DNA of 64,000 nucleotides from positions 5,456,001-5,520,000 of the forward strand of contig NZ_AP022590.1 of assembly GCF_010731775.1 (NCBI RefSeq), read 5' to 3'. Position 1 is the first letter of the stretch, and each line of letters begins with the position of its first letter. Position numbers and translations under genes: made by a program. The notes under the pieces are model-generated. The model saw only the letters and a program-made list of their open reading frames with translations, was not told the origin of the DNA and searched no databases. Origin of the DNA: Mycobacterium mantenii. GTDB taxonomy: Bacteria > Actinomycetota > Actinomycetes > Mycobacteriales > Mycobacteriaceae. Positions 17,732 to 25,471 of this stretch are shown here, piece after piece.

Positions 17732-18013
17732 GTGAAATTCAATAAGAGGCTGCTGGTTGTCTGGGTGATCCTGGCCGCGCTGACACTGGGCTATCTGTGG
17801 ATAGACCGCTCCGTCGACGGTGCGCTGAAATCCAGCGCCGTGGTGACGTCGAGCGTCATCGTCATCGCACTGGTCAAGGTGCGCATCATCTTTCGCGAGT
17901 TCATGGAGGTGCGAGACGCACCGGTCCTGCTGTGCCGGCTCACCGACGCGTGGGTGGTGCTGATCGGCATCGTCTTGCTCGGCTGCTACTTCGCCGGCAT
18001 GCAGGTCAGGTAG
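17732..18013 (+). CDS. Cytochrome c oxidase subunit IV-like small membrane protein
   Basis: A 93-residue protein with three hydrophobic helices (LLVVWVILAALTLGYLWI, SAVVTSSVIVIALVKVRIIF, WVVLIGIVLLGCYFAGM). The motif KVRIIFREFMEVRDAP is characteristic of the prokaryotic COX IV/NorF-like family, usually found beside subunit III. The start is GTG 17732, 3 bases after the subunit III stop. It ends the operon, convergent with the P450 gene 19 bases away. Confidence 0.82.
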   Translation: MKFNKRLLVVWVILAALTLGYLWIDRSVDGALKSSAVVTSSVIVIALVKVRIIFREFMEVRDAPVLLCRLTDAWVVLIGIVLLGCYFAGMQVR

Positions 18014-18032
18014 CGCTCGCGAGCGAAAAGCC

Positions 18033-19331
18033 CTATGCCACCGGCGCGATCGCGTCCGCCGTGGCGAACGACAGGTGCAGTTCGCTCAGGCCGCGCAGGA
18101 TGTAGGTCGGCTCGTAGGTGTAGCGACGCTCCGCGGCAGGCCCGTGATGGGCCTCGTTGATCTCGATGTGCGGCATCCGGTCCAGGATCCGCTCGATCGA
18201 GACACGGCCCTCGACGCGGGCGAGCGGGCCGCCGGGGCAGGAGTGCACGCCGCGGGCGAACGCCATGTGTTCGCGAACGTTCTTGCGGCGCAGGTCGAAC
18301 TCGTGCGGGTTCTCGAACCGGCGGGGGTCGCGGTTGGCTGCACCCGGCAGGATCATCACCACGGTGCCCGCGGGGATGTCGACACCGCCGATGGTGGTTG
18401 CCTTGCGGGCCAGCCGCGAGTCGCTCTTGACGGGGCTGTCCATGCGCAGCGATTCCTCGATGAACCCGGGAATCAGACTGCGGTCCTCACGCAACTGTTG
18501 CTGGATGTCGGGCCGGTCACCAAGCACTTGCAGGGCGGCGCTGAGCAACTTGGCCGTGGTCTCCTGTCCGGCGGCGAAGAGGAACGTGGCCGAGCGGACC
18601 ACCTCGATCACCGGGGGCGTCGATCCGTCCGGATACTTCGCTTCCGCCAGGTGAGTCAGTACGTCGTCGCCGCGTGGTTCACGCCGCCGGTCCTCGATGT
18701 AGTTGCAGAACTTGTCGTCGAGCCACTCCAGCGGATTGATGCCGACGGACTCGTGGTCGAGGGCACCCACCCGCGCTTCGGGTCGGTCGGCGCCCAAGAC
18801 TTTACGAAACTCCTTGTGGTCGGATTCCGGGACGCCGAGCAGGTCGGCGATCACCAAGGTGGCGAAGGGCTTTGAGTATTCGGCGATGAACTCACACTCG
18901 CCGTTGTGCAGGAACTCGTCGAGCTGACGGTCGGCGAGGCGCCACATGAACTCCTCGTTCTGCTTCAGCCGGCTCGGGGTCAGCAGCTTGGCGAGCACCG
19001 ACCGGGCCTTGGTGTGGTCCGGCGGATCCATGGTGACCATGTGCTCGAACATGGGGAAGGAGCTGCGATGCTGGTCGATCTGGGGGGTGATGTCGTCGCC
19101 TTCGGGCGTGAACGGGAGCGGCGGGAAGGGGCCGCCGAGCGCGACGATGTTGGAGAACGTGTCCGGGTCCTTGTAGATCTCGCAGGCTTCGTCGTAGCCG
19201 GTGACCGCGACGACGCCGTAGTGCGGAAGACGCAATACCGGGTTTTGACTGCGCAGGTAGTCGAAGTACGGGTGCGGATCTGGGACCAGTGACGGATCGG
19301 TGAAGAAGTCGATCGAGTCGTACGTGCTCAT
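18033..19331 (-). CDS. Cytochrome P450
   Basis: A 432-residue soluble bacterial P450, which uses O2 and reducing equivalents from a ferredoxin to hydroxylate a substrate. The I-helix motif AGQETTAKLL, the ExxR motif ESLRM and the heme-binding loop FARGVHSCPGG with its Cys ligand are all present. The start MSTYDSIDFF (ATG 19331) was preferred over an in-frame start 48 bases further upstream because the latter adds a Pro/Arg-rich non-conserved stretch. CYP family and substrate were not assigned. A divergent TetR follows upstream; no dedicated ferredoxin is adjacent. Confidence 0.92.
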   Translation of the reverse strand: MSTYDSIDFFTDPSLVPDPHPYFDYLRSQNPVLRLPHYGVVAVTGYDEACEIYKDPDTFSNIVALGGPFPPLPFTPEGDDITPQIDQHRSSFPMFEHMVTMDPPDHTKARSVLAKLLTPSRLKQNEEFMWRLADRQLDEFLHNGECEFIAEYSKPFATLVIADLLGVPESDHKEFRKVLGADRPEARVGALDHESVGINPLEWLDDKFCNYIEDRRREPRGDDVLTHLAEAKYPDGSTPPVIEVVRSATFLFAAGQETTAKLLSAALQVLGDRPDIQQQLREDRSLIPGFIEESLRMDSPVKSDSRLARKATTIGGVDIPAGTVVMILPGAANRDPRRFENPHEFDLRRKNVREHMAFARGVHSCPGGPLARVEGRVSIERILDRMPHIEINEAHHGPAAERRYTYEPTYILRGLSELHLSFATADAIAPVA

Positions 19332-19416
19332 CGGAATGCGTCTCCCTGGGCTGGGTTTACCGGTGTTGTTCGGCGGCACCGCGATACCGCCGCCCGATTA
19401 CGAGATCGAAAATCTG

Positions 19417-19432
19417 CTGAGCATCTGCTTAG
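19417..19432. promoter_or_regulatory. Candidate operator between P450 and TetR
   Basis: CTGAGCA-TC-TGCTTAG is a near-perfect inverted repeat (6 of 7 positions match). It is embedded in two copies of TGCTNAGCA at 19415-19423 and 19426-19434. It lies in the 195-base divergent promoter region between the P450 (starts 19331, minus) and the TetR gene (starts 19527, plus). Confidence 0.5.
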
Positions 19433-19526
19433 CATGGCGGTAATGTCAGGGTCAAGGTCGAGGGCGCCGCGCCACGATACGATCCGTGTGGTCGGCACGG
19501 GATGGCACACAGTACGGAGCAACGAC

Positions 19527-20246
19527 ATGACATCGGCCCGCAGAATCGGGGCACCGGACGCGAAAAATCGCGTTCTGCTGCTCGATGCCGCCGAGCAGCT
19601 GATGCTCGAGGAGGGCTATGCCGCGGTCACGTCGCGCCGCCTCGCGAACAAGGCCGGGCTGAAGCCTCAGCTGGTGCATTACTACTTCCGCACCATGGAA
19701 GAGCTGTTCCTGGAAGTCTTCCGTCGCCGGGCGGAAGAAGCGCTCGAAGCCCACGCGCAAATGCTGAAGTTGCCACAGCCGCTGTGGGCGCTGTGGAGAT
19801 TCGGCACCGATCCCGCCTTCACCCGGATTTCCATGGAATTCATGGCACTGGCCAATCACCGCAAAGACATGCGGGCCGAAATCGCGTATTACGCAGAACG
19901 TTTTCGCGAAGAACAGCGCCAAGCGGTGGCGACGGCGCTGGAACGCTACGGCTCCAGGATCCAAGACGAGGGCCAGGACATCGACATTTCTCCGGTGGTG
20001 TGGACGGTGCTGATGAGCAGCCTGTCGCGCTTTCTGGTGCTCGAGCAGGCGATCGGCATGTCCGCCGGCCATGCCGAGACGCTGGAGTTGGTCGAGAACT
20101 ACTTGCGGCGCCTGGAAGGCGAACCGCAGCCGATCGAGGGTGTACCGGAGACCTGGCTGGTTCACCAGTTCCGCAGCGAGCAGAGCACGCCTTTGGGGCC
20201 GTCCTTGGATACGACGACGGATCCGTCCACCGCCAGATCGCAGTGA
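19527..20246 (+). CDS. TetR-family regulator, divergent from P450
   Basis: A 239-residue TetR regulator. The helix-turn-helix reads LLLDAAEQLMLEEGYAAVTSRRLANKAGL and continues QLVHYYFRTMEELF. The start MTSARRIG (ATG 19527) was chosen because the frame extension upstream adds 31 residues of non-conserved sequence over the promoter region. Its 3' end overlaps the 3' end of the MmpS-like gene on the other strand by 85 bases. It probably controls the P450; this is inferred from the divergent layout and the palindrome between them. Confidence 0.88.
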   Translation: MTSARRIGAPDAKNRVLLLDAAEQLMLEEGYAAVTSRRLANKAGLKPQLVHYYFRTMEELFLEVFRRRAEEALEAHAQMLKLPQPLWALWRFGTDPAFTRISMEFMALANHRKDMRAEIAYYAERFREEQRQAVATALERYGSRIQDEGQDIDISPVVWTVLMSSLSRFLVLEQAIGMSAGHAETLELVENYLRRLEGEPQPIEGVPETWLVHQFRSEQSTPLGPSLDTTTDPSTARSQ

Positions 20247-20599
20247 AGTCCCGGCGTGCCGGGCTCTGTGCCCGTGCTCGCCACGACCATCGCGTATACG
20301 TCGGGGTTCGACATATCCAGATCGAAGCTCCACGGCTTGCCCGGGGCGATGTCGACGTCGACGTGCGGTGTGAACGAGTAGGGGTTGTGGCTGTAATCGG
20401 AGAATTTGTCCGGCTGGTGGTCCAGGTAATAAATGTCTGTATAGATCGGATTCTGCGCGCTGACGGTGTACTTGACGTGATGCATGACCGGGTCATCGGC
20501 GTGTGCGCGTCCGCTTCCCGACACCACGCCGGCTGCCGCCAATAGAGAAGCCAACGACACGATGGAGCCGACGTTCAGCAAGGTCCTGATGCTCGTCAT
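20162..20599 (-). CDS. Exported MmpS-like protein
   Basis: A 145-residue protein with a signal or anchor sequence (NVGSIVSLASLLAAAGVVSG, then GRAHA). The mature part has the pattern of MmpS proteins: VKYTVSAQ, then YYLDHQPD, an internal beta-rich part (WSFDLDMS), and LHCDLAVDGSVVV near the end with a second Cys. MmpS proteins assist MmpL lipid exporters, but no mmpL lies in the window. The start ATG overlaps the echA stop (ATGA), so it is the second gene of an echA operon. The MmpS link is tentative. Confidence 0.68.
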   Translation of the reverse strand: MTSIRTLLNVGSIVSLASLLAAAGVVSGSGRAHADDPVMHHVKYTVSAQNPIYTDIYYLDHQPDKFSDYSHNPYSFTPHVDVDIAPGKPWSFDLDMSNPDVYAMVVASTGTEPGTPGLHCDLAVDGSVVVSKDGPKGVLCSLRNW

Positions 20600-21351
20600 G
20601 ACGCTCCTCCGGCTGCCGCGCGCGGTTTGGCGTTGCGGTTCATGACCCGTTCTGCGGCCTGCCAGTGCGGGTCAGCTACCCATAGTCGTGCGAAGGATGC
20701 TATCGCCTCCTCAGGGGAAACTCCGCGGATTACGCGCTTTACCTCGGCCGCGGGCCGGCGCGCCAGCGACCGTGCGACGGATCGCCATCCCTGGTCGGGC
20801 GAGTCGAAGACGTCGCGGGGCACGACCTGGTCCACCAAGCCGATGCGTTCGGCGGCGGCCGCGGTGAGCGCCTTTCCCGACCCGGCCAACAGCAGCGCCC
20901 GGCTCTTGCCGATTAGCGCGGCCAGTCGCTCGGCGCCGCCCCAGGCCGGCATGATCTCCAGCTGCACCTGGTTGAAGGCGATCTTGATGTCGTCGGCGGC
21001 CACCCTGATGTCGGCGGCGACAGCGACTTCGGCGCCGCCGCCGAACGCGTGGCCGTTGAGCGCGGCGATGACCGGGGCGGGGAAGTCTGCCAGCTGATCG
21101 CAGATGGACCGCATCCGCCGGGCCATGGCCGCAGCGTCCTCCTCGGTCCGCAGCGCGCTCAATTCCTTGAGGTCGCCCCCGGAGACGAAGGCTTTGTCCC
21201 CGGCGCCCTTGATTACCAGCGCCCGCGCGCCCGCCGCCGCATCGAGCGCCTTCTCCAGCTGGTCCATGGTGTCCAGACCGATGGCGTTGCGCGCGTGCGG
21301 GCGGTCGATGGTGACCACCGCCAGCCCGTCGTCGATCTCCAGGTCCACCAT
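20596..21351 (-). CDS. Enoyl-CoA hydratase/isomerase family protein
   Basis: A 251-residue crotonase-fold protein, typically hydrating the double bond of enoyl-CoA in beta-oxidation. Family motifs are RPHARNAIGLDTMDQL, GAGDKAFVSGGDLKEL (oxyanion hole region), NGHAFGGGAEVAVAADIRVA and a second acidic site in QLEIMPAWGG. The start ATG 21351 has GAGGAG 8 bases upstream. It belongs to the large EchA group; the exact substrate cannot be told. It is followed by the MmpS-like gene and is divergent from an LpqH-like lipoprotein, with a palindrome in the shared promoter. Confidence 0.9.
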   Translation of the reverse strand: MVDLEIDDGLAVVTIDRPHARNAIGLDTMDQLEKALDAAAGARALVIKGAGDKAFVSGGDLKELSALRTEEDAAAMARRMRSICDQLADFPAPVIAALNGHAFGGGAEVAVAADIRVAADDIKIAFNQVQLEIMPAWGGAERLAALIGKSRALLLAGSGKALTAAAAERIGLVDQVVPRDVFDSPDQGWRSVARSLARRPAAEVKRVIRGVSPEEAIASFARLWVADPHWQAAERVMNRNAKPRAAAGGAS

Positions 21352-21385
21352 GTGTTATCGCTCCTCGCAGGAACCCGATATTGGC

Positions 21386-21404
21386 ATTCTCTTTTCGCGA
21401 GAAT
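21386..21404. promoter_or_regulatory. ATTCTC-N7-GAGAAT palindrome in echA / lipoprotein promoter
   Basis: A perfect 6-base inverted repeat, ATTCTC and GAGAAT, spaced by 7 bases, lies between the divergent echA-type gene and the LpqH-like gene. The same half-site forms a tighter palindrome at 21928-21942 before the amidohydrolase gene, so the two promoters probably share a regulator. Confidence 0.5.
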
Positions 21405-21458
21405 AACATCATCGCTGCAGGCCCAAGAACTTTCGTCAGCGAGGATGGAGGTGACTCG

Positions 21459-21878
21459 ATGCGGAACCGAAGCGTGGTCGCCGTTGCGGTCCTGACCGTG
21501 GCCGTGGTCGGGGCGTGCACGTCGCGCCCACCGACCCAACTCGCCAGCACGGCATCGGTCACCGTGAACGGTATCGACCGGAATTTCCACATCGTGAAGT
21601 GCGGTCAGGTGGAGTGGACCCGGATGATCGACATCGGCAGCGATTTCTCCGGAGCCAAGGTGGTCATCAACGAGAGTGCGCAACCGGCGATCGCCGAGTC
21701 CGTACACATCCAGAACCTGGGTGGGTTCAGCGGGATGTACTCGCGGGGTGGTACCGGCAGTGCGGACATGAGCATTGCAGGTGACAAATTCACGGTCTCC
21801 GGCACCGCCGACGGCCAGAAGACGAACAAATCAGGCGAACCGGCGACCGCCACGTTCAAGATCGTCGTGAAGTGCTGA
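21459..21878 (+). CDS. LpqH-like (19-kDa antigen family) lipoprotein
   Basis: A 139-residue lipoprotein. The signal MRNRSVVAVAVLTVAVVGAC ends in lipobox VGAC. The mature part carries the LpqH-family pattern: VTVNGIDRNFHIVKC, then a mid-protein VHIQNLGGFSG, and a closing FKIVVKC, with two Cys likely joined. The start ATG 21459 has a GGAGGTG ribosome site. An upstream in-frame ATG (21381) lies inside the palindrome region and was rejected. LpqH relatives are surface-exposed and act as TLR2 agonists; the role of this paralog is not known. Confidence 0.85.
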   Translation: MRNRSVVAVAVLTVAVVGACTSRPPTQLASTASVTVNGIDRNFHIVKCGQVEWTRMIDIGSDFSGAKVVINESAQPAIAESVHIQNLGGFSGMYSRGGTGSADMSIAGDKFTVSGTADGQKTNKSGEPATATFKIVVKC

Positions 21879-21927
21879 TCTCGTCGAATTCCGGATCGGC
21901 GGGGCACGTTGCGATTAGGCGCCTGTA

Positions 21928-21942
21928 GAGAATAGTATTCTC
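21928..21942. promoter_or_regulatory. GAGAATA-G-TATTCTC palindrome upstream of amidohydrolase
   Basis: A perfect 15-base palindrome with 7-base arms lies 22 bases before the ATG of the amidohydrolase gene, close to its AAAGGAGG ribosome site. It probably overlaps the promoter or the early transcript, a position suited to a repressor. The half-site matches that at 21386-21404. Confidence 0.6.
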
Positions 21943-21964
21943 ACAAATTGCAAAGGAGGATCTC

Positions 21965-23155
21965 ATGGGCCAGTTGTCCCACAAGGTGGACGTCCCGTTC
22001 CCGATCTTTGACGCGGATAACCACCTGTACGAGCCGCCGGAGGCGCTGACCAAGTTCCTGCCCAAGGAGTACAAGGACTACGTCCAGTACGTGCAGATCA
22101 ACGGTCGTACCAAGATCGCCATCCGCGGCCAGATCAGCAACTACATTCCCAACCCGACCTTTGAGGTCGTCGCCCGGCCGGGCGCATGGGAGGAGTACTT
22201 CAAGTACGGCAACCCGGACGGCAAGAGCAAGCGCGAGCTGTTCGGTGAGCCGATGCGCGCCATCCCGGCGTTCTTCGAGCCCGGCCCACGCTTGGAGACG
22301 ATGAACGAGCTGGGCCTGGACAAGACGCTGATGTTCCCGACCTTGGCCAGCCTCCTGGAGGAGCGTCTGCGTGACGACCCGCTCGCCATCCACGTCCTGG
22401 TCCACGCGCTGAACGAGTGGCTGGACGAGGTCTGGGGTTTCAACTACCAGAACCGCATCTTCACCACACCAGTCATCACCTTGCCGATCGTCGAGAAGGC
22501 GATCGAGGAGCTGGAGTGGGCGGTCAAGCGTGGCGCCCGCGCCATCCTGATTCGCCCGGCGCCGGTCCCCGGCTACCGCGGTCCGCGGTCGTTCGCGGTG
22601 CCCGAGTTCGACCCGTTCTGGGAGCGGGTCGTCGAGCACGACGTGCTTGTCGGCATGCACTCCAGCGACAGCGGCTACTCCCGGTACACCTCGGAGTGGG
22701 ACGGCGCCGACCAGGAGATGCTGCCATTCCAGACCAACGCGATGGGCATCCTCAACGAGTGGCGGCCGATCCAGGACTCGGTGGGGTCGTGGGTGATTCA
22801 CGGCGCGCTGTACCGCCACCCGAAGCTGAAGGTCGCGATCGTCGAGGCCGGTTCGAAGTGGATGACCCCGCTGCTGGACGGTCTGGCGGAGGTCTTCCGC
22901 AAGGCCCCGGAGGCGTTCCCGAGCGACCCGGTCGAGATGGTCAAGAGCCGGATTCACGTCAGCCCGTTCTTCGAGGACGGCATCGACGATCTGGTCAACC
23001 TGGTCGGTGTGGATCAGGTGCTCTACGGCTCGGACTGGCCGCACCCGGAGGGGCTGGCGGAGCCGACCTATTACATCGAGGCGCTGTCGCACCTGTCCAC
23101 TGAGGACCAGGCGAAGATCATGGGCGGCAACCTCGGTCGACTCGTCTCGGTGTGA
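21965..23155 (+). CDS. Amidohydrolase family (TIM-barrel) protein
   Basis: A 396-residue member of the amidohydrolase-2 superfamily, metal-dependent hydrolases or decarboxylases. The metal-binding start FDADNHLYEP and the later YGSDWPHPEG with the conserved Asp are present. A strong AAAGGAGG precedes ATG 21965. Related proteins in actinobacteria occur in operons for aromatic or sterol-like acyl-CoA breakdown. The following acyl-CoA synthetase starts 35 bases downstream, so the two are probably co-transcribed. Confidence 0.88.
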   Translation: MGQLSHKVDVPFPIFDADNHLYEPPEALTKFLPKEYKDYVQYVQINGRTKIAIRGQISNYIPNPTFEVVARPGAWEEYFKYGNPDGKSKRELFGEPMRAIPAFFEPGPRLETMNELGLDKTLMFPTLASLLEERLRDDPLAIHVLVHALNEWLDEVWGFNYQNRIFTTPVITLPIVEKAIEELEWAVKRGARAILIRPAPVPGYRGPRSFAVPEFDPFWERVVEHDVLVGMHSSDSGYSRYTSEWDGADQEMLPFQTNAMGILNEWRPIQDSVGSWVIHGALYRHPKLKVAIVEAGSKWMTPLLDGLAEVFRKAPEAFPSDPVEMVKSRIHVSPFFEDGIDDLVNLVGVDQVLYGSDWPHPEGLAEPTYYIEALSHLSTEDQAKIMGGNLGRLVSV

Positions 23156-23189
23156 CGCCGGGCGGCGACTATGCGGAGCGCGAAGCGCG

Positions 23190-24647
23190 ATGAGGAGGAG
23201 CCGGCCAATCGGATCTAGCCCAACCTGGCAGACCATCCCCGAGATGGTCTTGAGCGCGGCGGACCGTTTCGGCGACGCGGAAGCAGTCGTTGACGGTCCG
23301 CTGCGCCTAACTTTCACGGAGATCGTCGAGCGAATCCGTCGCGCCGCGGGCGCTTTCGCCGACCTCGGCATCGAGAAGGGTGACCGCGTCGCCATCTGGG
23401 CGCCCAATTCGGCCGAGTGGATCATCGCGGCATTCGGCTTGCTCACCGCGGGCGGCGTGCTCGTCCCGGTCAATACGCGGTTCAAGACCGAAGAAGCGGG
23501 CGACATCATCGCCCGCAGTGGCGTCAAGGCTGTCCTGGTGCAGAAGGGGTTCCTGGACCAGGACTACACCGCGCCCGCCGGGGTGCCGGTCATCGATCTG
23601 AAGTCCGACTTCCTATCCAGCGGTTCACCATTCGAGCGGACGGTGAGCGGCACCGACACCTCGGACATCATCTTCACCTCGGGCACGACCGGGCGTCCCA
23701 AGGGCGCGATGCTCAGCCACGGCCAAACGCTGCGCATGTACGAGGAGTGGGCGACGCTCGCCGACCTGCGCGAGGGCGACCGTTACTTGCAGATCAACCC
23801 GTACTTCCACACGTTCGGGCTCAAGGCGGGCCTGGTCACCTCTTTCCTGCGCGGGGCGACGATGCTGCCCGTCGCGGTGTTCGACGTCGACGCCGTGGTG
23901 GATCTCATTGAACGCGAACGCATTACGATGCTTCCCGGTCCGCCGACGCTGTATCACTCGCTGCTGATGGTCAAGGACAAGTCCAAGCTGTCGTCCTTGC
24001 GTGCGGGAGTGACCGGAGCCGCCGACATTCCCGTCGAACTGGTGCGCCGCATCCGTGACGAACTGCCGTTCCAGACGTTGATGACGGGTTACGGGCTGAC
24101 CGAGGCCGGCAACGTCACCCTGTCCCTGCGCGGCGACTCCCCGGAGGACGTCGCCACCACCGCGGGCGTGCCGTGCGACGGGGTCGAGGTGCGCATCGCC
24201 GACGACGGCGAGGTGCTGGTCCGCGGCTACGGAGTCATGAAGGAGTATCTCGACGAACCGGAGGCCACCGCCCAAGCGATCGACGGGGGAGGCTGGCTGC
24301 ACACCGGAGATCTGGGGGACTTCACCGAGACCGGGCGGTTGCGCATCGTCGGCCGGAAAAAGGACATGTTCATCGTCGGCGGATTCAACGCCTATCCGGC
24401 CGAGATCGAAGGCTTCCTGATCAACCACCCGGCCGTCGCCCAGGCTGCCGTCATCGGCGTCCCCGATGAACGGATGGGCCAAGTGGGCAAAGCGTTTGTG
24501 GTCCGCAAAGGTGACGTCGGCACCGACGAACTGATCGACTGGTGTCGAGACCGCATGGCCGGATTCAAGGTGCCGCGCACGGTACAGTTCCTTGATTCAC
24601 TCCCACTCAACGCGACCGGGAAAGTGATGAAGGACCAACTTCGATGA
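23190..24647 (+). CDS. Acyl-CoA synthetase (FadD family)
   Basis: A 485-residue AMP-forming acyl-CoA ligase. It has the ATP-binding motif FTSGTTGRPKGA, the motif TGYGLTEAG, the hinge WLHTGDLG with GRKKDMF, and the terminal catalytic Lys in PLNATGKVMKD. It activates a carboxylic acid to its CoA thioester. The shape and length are close to FadD3-like enzymes that act on sterol ring remnants, but this is a similarity by eye only. The start ATG 23190 was chosen as the last in-frame ATG before conserved TWQTIPEMV. It overlaps the next gene by 4 bases. Confidence 0.9.
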   Translation: MRRSRPIGSSPTWQTIPEMVLSAADRFGDAEAVVDGPLRLTFTEIVERIRRAAGAFADLGIEKGDRVAIWAPNSAEWIIAAFGLLTAGGVLVPVNTRFKTEEAGDIIARSGVKAVLVQKGFLDQDYTAPAGVPVIDLKSDFLSSGSPFERTVSGTDTSDIIFTSGTTGRPKGAMLSHGQTLRMYEEWATLADLREGDRYLQINPYFHTFGLKAGLVTSFLRGATMLPVAVFDVDAVVDLIERERITMLPGPPTLYHSLLMVKDKSKLSSLRAGVTGAADIPVELVRRIRDELPFQTLMTGYGLTEAGNVTLSLRGDSPEDVATTAGVPCDGVEVRIADDGEVLVRGYGVMKEYLDEPEATAQAIDGGGWLHTGDLGDFTETGRLRIVGRKKDMFIVGGFNAYPAEIEGFLINHPAVAQAAVIGVPDERMGQVGKAFVVRKGDVGTDELIDWCRDRMAGFKVPRTVQFLDSLPLNATGKVMKDQLR

Positions 24648-25270
24648 ACAACGGCGACATCCATTCGATGGTGATCGCGTCCGACTACCGTGTGCCGGAC
24701 CCGACCCGGGTGTGGCCGCTGCTGGAACGCAATAAAGCCGCCCTGGCCGATATCGGCGCGCACCACGTGCTGGTCTACACCTCGACCCACGACCACGGCC
24801 GAGTGCTGGTGATGATCGGCGTCCACAGCCGTGAGCCCATCGTGGAGCTGCTGCGCTCCCGGGTCTTCTTCGATTGGTTCGACGAGGCCGGCGTCGAGGA
24901 TATCCCCGCGGTCTTCGCCGGCGAGATCGTCGACAGGTTCATCGCGCAGCCGCAGCAAGACCCGGCGGTACCCGGCGTCGTGGTGGCCACCATCGCGTCC
25001 GTCAACGACGTCTCCCTGCTGACCTCCGAAGTCAGCACGGCGATCGACAGATTCACCACGGCCGGCATCCGAAAGACGTGGGTATTCCAGGCTTTCGACG
25101 ACGACCACGAAGTGCTGATCCTGCAGGAGTTGCCCGACGAGGAAAGCGCGCGGCGCTGGATCGACCACCCCGACGCCGCGGCGCAGTGGATGTCTGGGGC
25201 GGGCATCGGCGCCTACCCGCCCGTGTTCGTCGGCCGATTCTTCGACATGATGCGCATCGAGGCGGACTGA
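24644..25270 (+). CDS. Conserved protein of unknown function, 208 residues
   Basis: A soluble protein with two half-domains that look alike (HHVLVYTSTHDHGRVLVMIGVHSREPIVELLRS and KTWVFQAFDDDHEVLILQELPDEESARRWID), resembling tandem ferredoxin-like alpha/beta folds. No catalytic motif or named family was recognised. It overlaps the acyl-CoA synthetase by 4 bases, so it likely works in the same pathway. Confidence 0.75.
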   Translation: MNNGDIHSMVIASDYRVPDPTRVWPLLERNKAALADIGAHHVLVYTSTHDHGRVLVMIGVHSREPIVELLRSRVFFDWFDEAGVEDIPAVFAGEIVDRFIAQPQQDPAVPGVVVATIASVNDVSLLTSEVSTAIDRFTTAGIRKTWVFQAFDDDHEVLILQELPDEESARRWIDHPDAAAQWMSGAGIGAYPPVFVGRFFDMMRIEAD

Positions 25271-25280
25271 GGATTCGCCG

Positions 25281-25466
25281 TTGTACGTGTGCCTGTGTAA
25301 CGGAGTCACCAGTCACGCCGTGACCGAGGCGGTTTCGTGCGGTGCGTCGACGACGAAGGAAGTCGCCCAGGCCTGCGGAGCGGGCGCCGATTGCGGTCGC
25401 TGCCGGCGGACCGTGCAGGCCATACTGCGATCGTCGACCCCGGATCGGCCCCCGAACTCGCGCTAG
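25281..25466 (+). CDS. Bfd-like [2Fe-2S] protein
   Basis: A 61-residue protein with the four-Cys pattern of bacterioferritin-associated ferredoxin: MYVCLCNGVTSHAV, then GADCGRCRRTVQ. These Cys bind a [2Fe-2S] cluster. Start is TTG 25281, because no ATG or GTG lies before the first Cys motif. Bfd proteins donate electrons to release iron from bacterioferritin; no bfr gene is adjacent. It follows the preceding gene by 10 bases, so a redox role in that operon is also possible. Confidence 0.8.
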   Translation: MYVCLCNGVTSHAVTEAVSCGASTTKEVAQACGAGADCGRCRRTVQAILRSSTPDRPPNSR

Positions 25467-25471
25467 ATCCC

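Noticed and set aside
18014..18025. CGCTCGCGAGCG palindrome between subunit IV and P450 genes
   Set aside because: It is a short GC-only palindrome that leaves no useful loop and occurs often by chance in such DNA; not called as a terminator.
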